Shown here piece after piece: positions 41,342-51,939 of a stretch of DNA of 64,000 bases. The position numbers were made by a program, and so were the translations under genes. The DNA is from Craspedostauros australis (lineage: Eukaryota; Bacillariophyta; Bacillariophyceae; Mastogloiales; Achnanthaceae): positions 62,001-126,000 of the forward strand of contig JAMXDE010000018.1 of the NCBI GenBank assembly GCA_026770025.1, given 5' to 3'. Position 1 is the first letter of the stretch; each line of letters starts with the position of its first letter. The notes under the pieces are model-generated. The model had not been told where the DNA came from. It saw nothing but the letters and a program-made list of their open reading frames with translations, and did no database searches.

Positions 41342-42035
41342 GATGGGATTGCTTCGCTCTGCACGATCGAGTGATGTCGAGTCAAGTGTTGGCAGAGTAG
41401 AGTAGAGTAGAGTGGAGTGGTCTGCTCTCGCCTCCTCTTTGCGTTCTGCTGTTTGTAAACTGGATGGGAGTCAGCAAAAGGACGAACTTGTTAGGCGATC
41501 AGTGTTTGAATCGATGGCCGGCTCTGCAGGTGGACTCTGGCCTCCTTTCGCTGCGTTGCATCAATCCAACGACGCTCGGTAGCCCACTAAAGATCTGTAC
41601 TGGGGAGTAGATCGCATCTGTGATGTCGCTGTCCTTCTTGTTCTTGTTGTTGCTCTTTTCGAATCCTTTCGCTTCTCTCTCTGCGTGATGTGGGTGCATG
41701 TTTCAAGTTCGATTGTTGTTCCTCGCCCAATCAGGAGCGAACAAGGAAGGGCACAATGAGATCTTCGCCATTTCAGCGACTCGGGATTGATATACACGAC
41801 TGAGAGGACTCGAAAAGTGCACGAAGGAACGTCCTGGTTCGTCATTGCGACGCGACGCGAAGGAGAAAAACAAGATCTCGTGGTCCAACCCAGCCCAGCC
41901 CAGTCCGACTCAACCCAGTGCAACACCCGCGCAAGCAGCATCCAACTGCGCGTGGAATGCAATGCAATGCCATTATGTATCGTGTTATTATGTGTGTTAT
42001 GTACATGCGCGAGTCTATAGCACGAGCACTTTCCT
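41342..42035. other. 0.7-kb gap with an AGTAG repeat
   Basis: A (GTAGA)n pentanucleotide array at about 41394-41420 sits just upstream of the DUF1349 ATG. The remainder shows no gene; frames on both strands are short and unsupported. Confidence 0.45.
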
Positions 42036-43466
42036 CTACTCAAACACCGGGACGTCCTGCATGAGCAACAAGTCGAGGTCCTCCAGGGTCATGACGCCCG
42101 TCCATGGGTTCATCATGGCGGCGCGCACGTGCTGCGGTGCAACCAGCGAAGATGATTGCGTGTCTGCAGCATCCACTGTGTCATCGAAAGACGCCAAATT
42201 CAAGGATAGGGAAAGGTTCGGGTTTGATTCGATCGGCGTGGCTCCGTCACCAGTGCTCTTCTTGGGGATGGCATCGCCGAAAGACGGGATCCATTGTTGG
42301 AGCCTTGGCCATGACGATTCGATGGCATAGACCGTCCGCGACTTCACTTCCTGTTGTTGCGACTCATCTAATGACTTTGTGGGTGCCGGCATGGTGGTGC
42401 GGCAAATGTCTGCCCTCCAGGATGAATCGTTTGGACAGAAAAGGAAAATCGAACGTCCCTGGCTTCCACCGCTGCGACGGCTGCTGTTGAATGGAACATC
42501 CACATCCATGATACTTTGCACATCACGGACTGTTCGAATATGGAAAGCATCACGCATTCCATGCGAATCATCGTTGATCTGATGGAAGCTTCGCTCCGCA
42601 GCAGGCAGGTCGGACTCGTGATGCACAAGGACAACGAGTTTGGTGGTGTCGCCAATGGGCTGCATCAGCCGACGACGCATTCGCGATGTCAAAGTTGGCT
42701 GCGCTATAACTGATGATGCCTTTTTCTGCTTCGTCGCATCATCATCAGCACCAATCATATTTTCCCCATCCTGCTGAATCATGTCGTCGATGGCGCCCTG
42801 AAGGATGGGCAAGGGATCGTTGTAGTTGGCATGGTACTTGATTCCGATTGTGTCACGGATCAACCCAGACCAGTTCTCCGCAATCTCGCCCACGGTGAGG
42901 GGGCGGCTGCCATTGTCGACCTTGTCGTCTGAGTCATCGATAGAGTTGTTGCCTTGCTCATCTTCCACTATGTCATCTTCCACTATGTCATCATTTATGT
43001 TGCGATTACGTGGATGAAATTGGCTGGCGTACTTGCCCGTGCATCCATCCGAATGACCGGCATCCAACGCCTGCTCCTCCAACACCAACCGCGCCGCAAA
43101 GGCGTACTCGCACGTGATGGAATGCACGTTGTTGCCATCGCCACTTGGCAAGGTCCCCACGAACGGCGCCAACGCTCTCAGCTTGTTGTACAGCCACGCG
43201 ACGTTGTCCTCATCGCGATATCCATCCATCTGCGACTGCAGCGGATCGGGCCACACCCGCAAGGCCGCTGCGACGCCCATCTCCACCCTCCAATCGACCG
43301 TCTCCGCAACGCAGCCGTCCCAGCTCATCACGATCCACGTCTCCTCGCTTGCCACAGTCGCGCGCAGTCGAAAGCCTGCGGGATTGCCGCGCTGTGGAGC
43401 GAACGCCTCGGTGGTTCCCAGCAGCAAGCACACAGCGGCACTCAGCCGGCTTGGTGCGAGGCGCAT
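42036..43466 (-). CDS. Plastid-targeted HAD-like hydrolase family protein
   Basis: The encoded protein is 476 aa, single exon. A signal peptide (about residues 1-21) ends TTEA and is followed by FAPQRG, a textbook Phe-led transit motif, so plastid import is inferred. The mature start WIVMSWDGCVAETVDWR resembles HAD motif I, but with SWDGCVAET in place of the DxDGTLxDT core, so the first catalytic Asp is replaced by Ser and phosphatase activity is doubtful. An acidic repeat (DDIVE twice) follows, then EIAENWSGLIRD. A later Rossmann-like strand LVVLVHHESDLPAAERSF resembles the late HAD core. The middle and C-terminal parts are poorly recognisable. Confidence 0.6.
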   Translation of the reverse strand: MRLAPSRLSAAVCLLLGTTEAFAPQRGNPAGFRLRATVASEETWIVMSWDGCVAETVDWRVEMGVAAALRVWPDPLQSQMDGYRDEDNVAWLYNKLRALAPFVGTLPSGDGNNVHSITCEYAFAARLVLEEQALDAGHSDGCTGKYASQFHPRNRNINDDIVEDDIVEDEQGNNSIDDSDDKVDNGSRPLTVGEIAENWSGLIRDTIGIKYHANYNDPLPILQGAIDDMIQQDGENMIGADDDATKQKKASSVIAQPTLTSRMRRRLMQPIGDTTKLVVLVHHESDLPAAERSFHQINDDSHGMRDAFHIRTVRDVQSIMDVDVPFNSSRRSGGSQGRSIFLFCPNDSSWRADICRTTMPAPTKSLDESQQQEVKSRTVYAIESSWPRLQQWIPSFGDAIPKKSTGDGATPIESNPNLSLSLNLASFDDTVDAADTQSSSLVAPQHVRAAMMNPWTGVMTLEDLDLLLMQDVPVFE

Positions 43467-44011
43467 CTTTGTCCACTCGATCTATCTTGCGAGTGTTTGC
43501 AAACGTTTGCAATGGCGTGGGTAGTATCGCGCAATTCACCAGGCAATCAATCAGTGAATCGGTGAATGAAAGTGTAGATGCGCAAGATCGTTTTGCAACA
43601 GTTGTGGATGACGTTGTGTTTGTGGAATCGGTTTTTCTTCTTGTCGTACGTTGGGGGTTGCGGCAATTATGGGTTCGCATGGTGTACGGACAGCCAACAT
43701 TGAACTTGGATCGGAGAAGGTACATTATAAGCCCCTAGATGACATCATTGAGGCATATTGTGTTCGAAGAACGGACAGATTGAGTACATGACACGCAATT
43801 CAGCATCGAAACAGTGTCCGAGTCATGCATCGCCGTGACACAAAAACCAAAACGAAATGAGACGAAACAGGACACAAGATGCGAGACGCGAGACACCAAC
43901 AGTCAGCACAGGGCGTTGTTGAGGCAATGGCAGACAAAGAATCCTACCTACATCGGTTGACAGTTGTGAGGACAAGGCTGATCATCCCGCGAGATTTCGA
44001 TTCGAGCAGCC
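43467..44011. other. Divergent gap between the HAD-like gene and ATG10
   Basis: The two genes are divergent and share these 545 bases. I see no RNA gene or repeat of note, only an AT-rich patch near 43720. Confidence 0.4.
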
Positions 44012-44935
44012 ATGGCAGGTGTTTGGACTGGCCATCAATTCGATCAGAGTGCAGATCTTCTTGTCAAAGCGCTTCGAAAGTGCCAGCACGAAGGCGCAGA
44101 CGAACGCGCGCGCAACACGCTGCTGGAATGGGAACTGATCGGAGCAGATGGAAGGAATGGCGCGCAGGTGTCCTACTTGGCACATCGCGTCGTGCATCGG
44201 TCTATTTCTGGCGGAAATTCAGCATCCGACACGGCCAATCATGCTGCGCAGTCACCCATCATTGCAAACGGGGATGATGACATCGATGAATACGACTACG
44301 TGGATGAGACCATTTGGGATGATCCCGACTGCGAATCCCTGCCTCGTCACGATGATCACCGGCAGCAGCATGCTACGTCCACGGAATGGAGATTCAATGT
44401 CGTCTACAACGAAACATGGAGGGTCCCGGTTCTGTATTTCCATGCGCAAGATGCGAATGGATCGCCGCTCACCAGATCGCAAGTACTCGAGGCGTTGCAT
44501 TGCAGCAGCGACAGCAGCAGTCAAAACCTGGGTATTGACAATGGCAAGGACAGCAGCAATAACGGTCATGATGCAGATGATGTGCACAATTATCACCAAT
44601 ACCATTCCATTCCACGGGATACGTGGGAATTCATCTCTGAAGACATGCATCCAGTCACCGGCGTTCCGACGATGTTCCTGCACCCTTGCCAGACGACCGC
44701 GCGGATGGTGCAACTCATGACGACGACTGCAACAAAATCAAAGGACGCAATCATAGGTATAGCGGAAGATATCGACGAGACTGCGGCTGCAGCGTTGGAT
44801 GAGACAACGCAGAAGACGCTGGAGCTTTGGACTTGGATGTCGCTGGTCGTGCCGGCTGTCGGGTATCGCGTTCCCCCTCGTGTGTTTCAGGATGTCCGAA
44901 CGAGGATACGGGAATTGTCAGCGGACGCACCTTGA
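44012..44935 (+). CDS. ATG10: ATG10, autophagy E2-like conjugating enzyme
   Basis: The encoded protein is 307 aa in one exon; the start context GCCATGGC is strong. ATG10 takes ATG12 from ATG7 and transfers it to ATG5. The fold core reads WRFNVVYNETWRVPVLYF (about 126-143) with the following NGSPLTR turn. The catalytic segment TGVPTMFLHPCQT places the active Cys at residue 226 in the HPC context of ATG10/ATG3. ELWTWMSLVVPAVG matches the C-terminal family helix. A Ser/Asn/Asp/His-rich insert (about 164-198) lengthens the loop before the catalytic strand, and an acidic loop (DDDIDEYDYVDE, about 88-99) sits in the N-terminal half. Both make the protein longer than animal ATG10. Confidence 0.85.
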   Translation: MAGVWTGHQFDQSADLLVKALRKCQHEGADERARNTLLEWELIGADGRNGAQVSYLAHRVVHRSISGGNSASDTANHAAQSPIIANGDDDIDEYDYVDETIWDDPDCESLPRHDDHRQQHATSTEWRFNVVYNETWRVPVLYFHAQDANGSPLTRSQVLEALHCSSDSSSQNLGIDNGKDSSNNGHDADDVHNYHQYHSIPRDTWEFISEDMHPVTGVPTMFLHPCQTTARMVQLMTTTATKSKDAIIGIAEDIDETAAAALDETTQKTLELWTWMSLVVPAVGYRVPPRVFQDVRTRIRELSADAP

Positions 44936-45383
44936 AAAGCCATGGCGCTGTTCTACTCATGCTGATACTATTGCACTCATGAGGATACGTCCATTTCAAT
45001 TTGTTCCATGACAACAACCAAGAAAACAGTGGGTGGGCAGGCAGCAACAGCGTTATTGCCGTCCAATTGATTGTTGGGCGGGGTCGACCAACGAATCATC
45101 TCGAGTAGAGACCACGCAGTTCGATTCCTTCAGTCGCAGTTCACGGCATACCATACTCGTCCATAGAGACAGTTCTCCATCAAATCCATCAAATGATGAT
45201 GAGAAGCACATATACAATTATTGTATCCAATGCTGACGACTGCACCATGTTGTGTATTCTATTCATTGTGTGCTGTGTCCCTAGTTGTGAGATCTCCAGC
45301 TAGGCCAAGCCAAGTTAGCCATGTCGTATACATTCTCGTAACGACACACACGTAGCATCGTGTACTCTCTAGCAGTATCGCGC
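44936..45383. other. Convergent gap between ATG10 and carbonic anhydrase
   Basis: No gene or repeat recognised. It should carry the two 3' untranslated regions. Confidence 0.4.
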
Positions 45384-46592
45384 TTACTCGGCAAGGCTGT
45401 ACATGCCGTAGATATCTGTGAAATCATCCGCGTAGGCGGAGAAGTCGACTGGAATGCGCTTGAGGTCCCCGGTCTTCGGATCGAAGACGGTGGCATGCAC
45501 GCGTGGCGTCATCTCCTCGCCGGCCTCGTAGGTATCGATCCGCGTCTTCTGCACGATGCCGGTCTTGAAGACGTTCATACACTGTTCGATGACGTTGAGC
45601 TCGACTAACCGGCGATGGCGCGCCTCAGCGTCGGTGATGGCATCGAGTTCTTCCTTGTGGAGGCGGTAGACGTCGCGCACGTTGCGCAGCCACTGCTCGA
45701 GAGGGGCGACGTGGTTGAAATTATTCTCGGCGGCGCGCACGCCACCGCATTCGTAGTGGCCGCAGACGATGATATCCTTGACCTTGAGGTAGCCAACGCC
45801 GTACTGCAGGGCGCTCATGAGGTTGGTGTCGGTGTTGACGACGAGATTGGCGACATTGCGGTGCACGAAGACGTTGCCTGGCTTCTCGCCCATGACGAGG
45901 TTGGGTGGGACGCGGGCATCGACGGATCCTGTGTGTCGCGTGTTGCATTCGTTGTGTTATATTTATTACATTGATTACATTGCATTGGGTTGGGTTGGTG
46001 ATAATCGGTCGTAGCGGTTGTGATGGTGGATGCAGAGTGGAGGACACGGTAACAACGTCGACACGGAGTGAGAATGAGGATGGTGCGAGTTCGCTGATGG
46101 GTCAAACAAAGAACACCCAAACACATCGACATGGGAAAAATGCCAGGTGAGGCACGATCTGATGTGATGCATGCATCATGAGACGATCCACTACTGGTGC
46201 CACTACCAACAACGATCACTACCGACAACAATCACCACGAACAATCACCACTACTAACTCCATCCGTAGGGGGCAACAACAACAGAAAAACCAATGATGA
46301 TGGACGACCACCCACCGATGTACATGTAATCGGGAGTATGCGTGGTTCCAAGCTTCTTGAAGAACTGGGAATCCTCCTTGAGCATTTCCTTCTTCCATGC
46401 TTGATTCTTGTCGAAGATGTAGTCCAATCCTCGGTTGTCGAGGACGAGCGGCGGCACGGTTGGTCCAGTCGGTGGCGCAACGGGCTTGGCCTTCTCGACG
46501 ACGGGGGCGCTCTTGCCGCGGAACAGACGACCCAGCAGAGCGTTGCTCGGCTCGGCAGCCAGCAGGATGGCGAAGATGGACACAACCTTCAT
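45384..46592 (-). CDS. Beta-type carbonic anhydrase homolog with Ser at a zinc-ligand position (2 exons: 46592-46316, 45928-45384)
   Basis: The predicted protein is 273 aa. MKVVSIFAILLAAEPSNA is a signal peptide, so it enters the secretory or plastid route. Exon 1 ends with the beta-CA N-helix (NQAWKKEMLKEDSQFFKKL) and YMYIG. Intron 46315-45929 (GTGGGT...ACACAG, 387 bp) has matching phase (G|GA). Exon 2 continues SVDARVPPN, NVFVHRNVAN, VCGHYECGGV and ELNVIEQCMNV, the family order. Beta-CAs bind zinc by Cys in CSDSR, His and Cys. His150 and Cys153 are present, as is the Asp96-Arg98 dyad, but Ser94 stands where the first Cys is expected. If correct, the enzyme may bind zinc differently or be inactive. 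No other acceptor in this region would give Cys. Confidence 0.8.
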
Positions 46593-47276
46593 GATGTTCT
46601 TCTTGGTGATGCCGTCGTTCTTGTTACTACAAAACGGTTGTTCTGATTGCTGCTTTCGCTGTTGTCACAACTCTCCTGATGTGATTGATCACGCGGTGGA
46701 TCGTATGGGGATGGGGACTCTTTCCTTTCCCTCACTCACCTGATGGCGATGACGATGTCGTTGCCATCATCGCTGTTGGCATCTGCGGGGCGGTTGCCAT
46801 CAAGATACGCTGCACTGCTGGAGGGAACTTCCGCCATGATTGCAGGCTGACGCACGTTGTCGGCGCTATACGACTCGTCCGACTTTCAGATCGTGTCGAT
46901 GGATTCGAAGCACAAATCCAGTTGTTCGGATGGTCGTGCAGACGAAATAGTGTTCGGGAGCAGAGCAAGAACAGAACACAACAAAAGACAGAACAAGAAG
47001 CGCTCTGATCTCCTCACAACGACAACAACGGCAGCAACAGCATCTTTGCTTCCGTCAGCCACAAAGACTTGGCGAAGTCATCAGCCTCCACCACCACAGC
47101 CGCTACCCTGCAGAGTAATGGAGAATAGGGACCCGCACATTCCCAGCACAGAACAACCTCGGAGCCATCAACATCATTGAGCACACCACCGAACACCATC
47201 AAGCGTAATACGTATTCTATTCTATATAACATTATATAATATTATATCTCCAATCGGCGATAAGCAACTTGGCGCA
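46593..47276. other. Divergent gap between carbonic anhydrase and PEX22-like gene
   Basis: Both genes start from this region. ATTCTATTCTATATAACATT and further TATA-rich sequence lies at 47211-47250, about 30-60 bases before the PEX22-like ATG, and could be its core promoter. No gene inside. Confidence 0.45.
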
Positions 47277-48311
47277 ATGTTGGGAGTCTCGGCAGAAAAC
47301 ACGAACGACCATGATGCTGTTGCTTCGGCTGCAGCGGCGACAGGAGCCAACGAACAGGTTCCACTCTCGCAAGCACAGGCGCAAGCTCAGGAACAAGCGG
47401 ATGCCGTCCACATCGACAAGGGCCCAGGCGACGACATGAACGCCAATGCCTTCCCCAGCCCCACGTTGGTGATCGTGGCAATCATCTCCTTGATCATCTA
47501 CGTCACGCTGCTGCGGCCCAAGACGAACGATCGACAGCAGCAGCGCACAAATGCACCTGCCAACCACAGGCAGAGAGCGGCGGCAGCTCCGCAACAACGC
47601 AATGCGCAGAACACGAATTGGAATGCCTCCGCGGGATCGTCGGGATACAAACTGTCGGACGCCGCGCAGGAGGTTCTGTCGCAGAACATGCGTCTGCCTC
47701 CGCATGTGCAGCTTCCCGTCGCGACCATCAGCAAGTCCGCGGGCATTGGTGGCAAGGCCGTCCTGGTGGATGGTGTGGTCGCCTTCAAGTACGTCAACAC
47801 CGACATGGAAAGCAGCAGCATCCAAACTGCGGACAAGGCGACCAACATGCGCAAGGACCGGGCCAAGGTGCTGTCCAAGATCCTCGATCCTCACGCCTTC
47901 ACGTTCCCGCCACCGCGCGGTTCGACCATCGTCATCAGCGTGCAGGAAATGGAGATCGTCTCCATGCCGCAGCAACAGGCCTCTCTGCAGCGGTTCGTCC
48001 AATGCATGGCGACCTACTACAACGTCTTCGTTATGGTCCACATGGATCTGAACCAAGACGACGGCAAGGCCAAGAGCACGTGGAAACGTGACGCGCTGGG
48101 CAGTCCCTTCCCGCACCTGCCCACGCACCGGTTGATCCCAACATCGACGACGGCGGGACGCGTGGCGCTCGTGCGGCAGCTGCAGACGGTGGAGCACGTC
48201 ATCGATTTCGATCCGCAGGTCCAGTCCGAGCTGACGCGGTTTGGGTACAAGGTGTACACCTACGATCCGAACGTCGGGTTGGGGGATCAGATGTTTCCGG
48301 CGGAGTCTTGA
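47277..48311 (+). CDS. PEX22-like peroxisomal membrane protein (tentative)
   Basis: The encoded protein is 344 aa. A Gln/Ala-rich N-terminus is followed by one membrane segment (about 61-79, PTLVIVAIISLIIYVTLL) and a Gln/Arg/Asn-rich linker. The globular C-terminal domain follows (about 110-340: KAVLVDGVVAF, GSTIVISVQEMEIV, then RVALVRQLQTVEHVIDFD and ELTRFGYKVYTYD). The GRVALVRQL...VIDFDP segment resembles the late block of plant and yeast PEX22, which anchors the E2 enzyme PEX4 on the peroxisome for recycling of the import receptor. The resemblance is short and the family diverges fast. The antisense strand is open over the whole gene and should not be annotated. Confidence 0.5.
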   Translation: MLGVSAENTNDHDAVASAAAATGANEQVPLSQAQAQAQEQADAVHIDKGPGDDMNANAFPSPTLVIVAIISLIIYVTLLRPKTNDRQQQRTNAPANHRQRAAAAPQQRNAQNTNWNASAGSSGYKLSDAAQEVLSQNMRLPPHVQLPVATISKSAGIGGKAVLVDGVVAFKYVNTDMESSSIQTADKATNMRKDRAKVLSKILDPHAFTFPPPRGSTIVISVQEMEIVSMPQQQASLQRFVQCMATYYNVFVMVHMDLNQDDGKAKSTWKRDALGSPFPHLPTHRLIPTSTTAGRVALVRQLQTVEHVIDFDPQVQSELTRFGYKVYTYDPNVGLGDQMFPAES

Positions 48312-48660
48312 GTGCACTTATAGTGCTATAATATGTGGTATTATACTACCAATATCAATTTGTGTGGTCGTCAATGCGGGCGTCGGCCAATGGTCTACTG
48401 TTGTTCTGTTTTGTACCGTAGTTCGTGCTCGAGCCCGTACGTATTGTCGAGTGGTTGCTGAGACTTGTTGCCCTCGGTCCGAAGCAGGTGGTTAGATGTT
48501 GTAGCCCGCCTACGAGTATTCGCCATCGATTGGACTGTCTTACCAGAACTGCAGGACACCGTCCTCGCGCTCGACTGGGCAGGTGACTAATGCGCATGCA
48601 GTTTACCCACGACTGCAACCACGCTCCAAAAAGGTTGAAGCTTCCACAACGTTTCTCTAT
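48312..48660. other. Convergent gap with small 3' hairpins
   Basis: GCACT-TAT-AGTGC lies at about 48315-48327, followed by ATAATATGTGGTATTAT, a second small inverted repeat, directly after the PEX22-like stop. No gene is recognised. Confidence 0.45.
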
Positions 48661-49994
48661 TTACTGGGCCTTCTCTTCATCCTTTGTGGAAAGTCCTGCG
48701 AGAGCCTCGGCGGCTTCATCGGCAGCCTTGCCACCGTCCTCACCTGGCTTGTCCTCGCCCGCCAGCAGCTTCTCCATCTCCGCCTGCGCCTCTTCGAAGT
48801 GCTTCTTGAACGTCCGAGCAATTTCGGAGTCGGCAAATCGCAGAGCGAAGACAGTCTCAGAGAGCTCACCCTCGGCGAAATCGAAGGCGGACCACACCCA
48901 GGATCGGTCCGATCCGACATTGGGCTCGAGCTTGATACGTGGATCCAGGGCGTGGTTGGCAATTACTTTCATGGTCTTTTCTTGTCGCATCAGCAACCGC
49001 AGTCGCTGGTGCTCCTTGTGCCGCAAGATCTTGGCCTCGCCAATTCCGCGCTCCTTCCATGACTTGTTTCCTGTTCCCACATCAAGCAAGGTCTCGCCGA
49101 AGATGAACAATTTCGAGCGGATGCCGTATACAACCTCCTCGTCTTCTTCTCCAGACTTCACATCAACCTCCTCCAGCTTGACCTGTGTCCCAACGAGCGC
49201 AGGGACAAGACAGCGTTGGCATGCAACATTGGCATCGGCAACAGAATGAACGACAGCAGCGTTGAAAGTCGAATGGAGATGTCGGTACGTTGTTCGCACA
49301 CACAAGTCAAGCAATCATCCAAAGTTGATTGTTTGATTGATTGTTCGGTTAATTCATCACATGAGAGGAGTCGATTCGTTGGGCAATTGGCACACGGTAA
49401 TGAGATTGACATTGCATTGGGAGAGCACCAAGATCGGAGCGCGACATGACCACACAGGATGACCGAGTTGGTCGTGCATATATCGCCAACATGAGGAACA
49501 CAGAATGTTGGATCCAAGCCGGAAGCAACAACGCCGAGTTGTAACGAGTCGAGACGAAACGATGGAGAACAAGCCACACAGATGATGGAAGCGCAAAGAG
49601 CGATACAGCGCATGGCAAAAGAGAGAAGACGGAGTATGGTGAGACATTGCGATTGCGGTGGACCATAGGCGCGACTATAGTCAGCGTTGGGACTTCTTCT
49701 CTGCGCAACATCTTGCCACCCTTTCTCTGCTGTGTGAAAGCCAGATGCCAGACACGTTGTTGAGCTCTGCGACGAGCCATTGCCTCTTCATTGCTGGGCG
49801 CCCGTTTGGGTCTCGTCTTTCTTGGCGACCAAGAAATCCGGCGGTACCCGTCTTGGCGCTTGAGGGAACGTGTGGTCATTGTCGGGACTTACCACCGGCT
49901 CGAACTGGGCTGTGGATTCATCCTCCTTTGGCTCGTCACTTCCCCCGGCAGGCTTCTCGGTGGCGGCTGGCTTTGGTTCTTCTTCTGTCGACAT
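48661..49994 (-). CDS. RANBP1: Ran-binding protein 1 (2 exons: 49994-49893, 49182-48661)
   Basis: The predicted protein is 207 aa, the usual RanBP1 length. It binds RanGTP in the cytosol and helps RanGAP release export complexes. Exon 1 gives MSTEEEPKP to AQFEPV; exon 2 continues VKLEEVDVKSGEEDEE, KLFIFG, WKERGIGEAKIL, RLLMRQEKTMKVIANH and VGSDRSWVW, the Ran-binding domain in full. The FEPV|V splice is phase 0 across a 710-base intron (GTAAGT donor; GACACAG acceptor) and recreates the QFEPVV family motif. The tail is Glu/Ala-rich (EEAQAEMEKLLAGED...). A frame upstream of the acceptor stays open and would give a false longer start. Confidence 0.9.
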
Positions 49995-51918
49995 GGTTGT
50001 GTGGTTGTGTGTGTGTATGTGTGGGGGAGGTGTTAGGATTGGGCGTTGTAGTGAAGTGGTTGGTTGGGTGTTTGCGAAGTTCGTCGTGGGCGATTTGCTT
50101 CGTTTTTTGTGCTTGATGCTGTGCTGTCCTTGTTGGCTGTTGCTCCAGTCTTGCTGTTGCTGCTGCTGCTGTTGGCGCCGTCGATGATTTCTTTCGTCTT
50201 GGTTCTGCGTGTGTGTGTTTGTGTTTGGCGTGTTCTTTTGCCATCGTTGCACGAACACACAGTAAACGCAGCAAATCGCAGCACAACCAGCAAAAGCGGG
50301 TGCGTCAAATTCAAATCGGCGTGACAGGCAGAAGTGTCCACCGAGTTTGAATGGACGATGGACTGCATGGACTACTTCGATAAACTCGATCGAAACTTGG
50401 CCAATATCTGATGAATGCAAGACGCGGAATAGCCACAAACGAGACACGAGTAGTGCATTGGGTCATGGATGTCAACGAATCTCGCAGACATCAAGACGAG
50501 CGAATCGTGACAAGAAAGAAGGCGACGAGGCGACAATGGCGCTCTCGTCTCCAGCGCGGAACACGCAGAGAAGGGAGCCAACATGTTCCGGTTGCATGGT
50601 CTGTGACACATCTGGGAGAGCAACCAGCCTGCGCCCCTTGACATTGGCATTTCCCATGATGGGCGAAGGATTCTCTGGGTCAGTGTCTTCATCACATGGT
50701 CGCCACTTGCGCAGTGTGGGATGCTTCGCTGTGACCAAACAGACAACCAGACAGAGTGCCCGAGCACCAACGGGTTGCTGGGACAAGGGAGGGAACCAGG
50801 GACGGTCCACCATGGCGGAGACACATTGAGCGCGCAAACCTCCGTTTTGCCGATGGGTCAAATAGCTCCTCCCCAAGGGAAGCTACCGCTGGGAGAGCTC
50901 CATGAGCTTGGATGCGAGCTTGGTCCCGTCCTTTGATTGACTACCCATCATGCGGCGGCCATGCACGCAACCATCCAGCCCGCATACCAGCAGCAAACGG
51001 CAAACGGCAAATCAAATACACCAGCAATTCGAGAACAATGGCGAACGACGGCGAACGACGACCTTGCAGAGGTTCGGCGCAGCAGCAGACGTGGTGCCGA
51101 AAGGTCAAGACAGCAGAACTTCGCCGCAACAGGTGAAGATCCCTGCATGACACACCACCAGAGAAGCCATGATACCCCGATACGGATGCAACGAAGCAGC
51201 GGAACACATCGGCCTGCCCACAGCCCAGGGAAATCTTGACTCCCTTGCCGAACCGATAGACGGCCAACGACGCAGCCGCATGCGGTTGCTTCCTCTGATA
51301 AATTTGTCGACGTCGGATGGTGGCTTATTTGCTTTGCTTGCGGTTGGTCTCGATACACGTCTCTCTCCAACGCCGAACCTGCACCACATGAGAGCATGGA
51401 GAAGGAGATCCGCAACCAAGAACGCAGCAATGAATCAATGCAGCGAGAGGCCGCCGATGGCGTTGCATCCCAAGGCGTGGGATTGGATCGACAAATTGGT
51501 GTTCGTCTGCTTTTGTGGTACAGCCGTGCAGGCCTTGCCCTTCTCGGGGGGTCCTGGAGTCTCGTGGTTGATCGATTTCATCCTCGAAGTATCATTGAGC
51601 GTGGAAGATATCCATCCATGCATTCGTGCATCTATGGTACCGATTGCCAACCTTCTATTCTACTCAGTACTATATATTCACCTGCCTACGATAGTCACGA
51701 CAAAACATGCACACACGTACGGCACTCTGCCCTGCGATACTCTATGGCACTGCCAAGCGGCACCAGCAAGCGATGGCATTGAGCGATAGGATTGAGATGA
51801 ACATGTCGTAAACTCCTGCGCGTCTCGCGTACGAGTATGACAGAGCATGTTGCCGTACGCATTCAGACAGCATTCTATTGAAGTAAAATCATGTCGTATA
51901 ATACGTGATTGATCTGCC

Positions 51919-51939
51919 TCTCTCTCTCTCTCTCTCTCT
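51919..51939. repeat. CT dinucleotide microsatellite
   Basis: About ten TC/CT units in the gene-poor region. Confidence 0.85.

Noticed and set aside
45815-46231. 138-codon minus-strand frame between the carbonic anhydrase exons
   Set aside because: It lies mostly in the inferred intron; the two flanking exons match the family in phase.
47232-48317. 361-codon minus-strand frame covering the PEX22-like gene
   Set aside because: It is the exact antisense of a better gene, is rich in Arg/His/Val typical of shadow frames, and has no motif.
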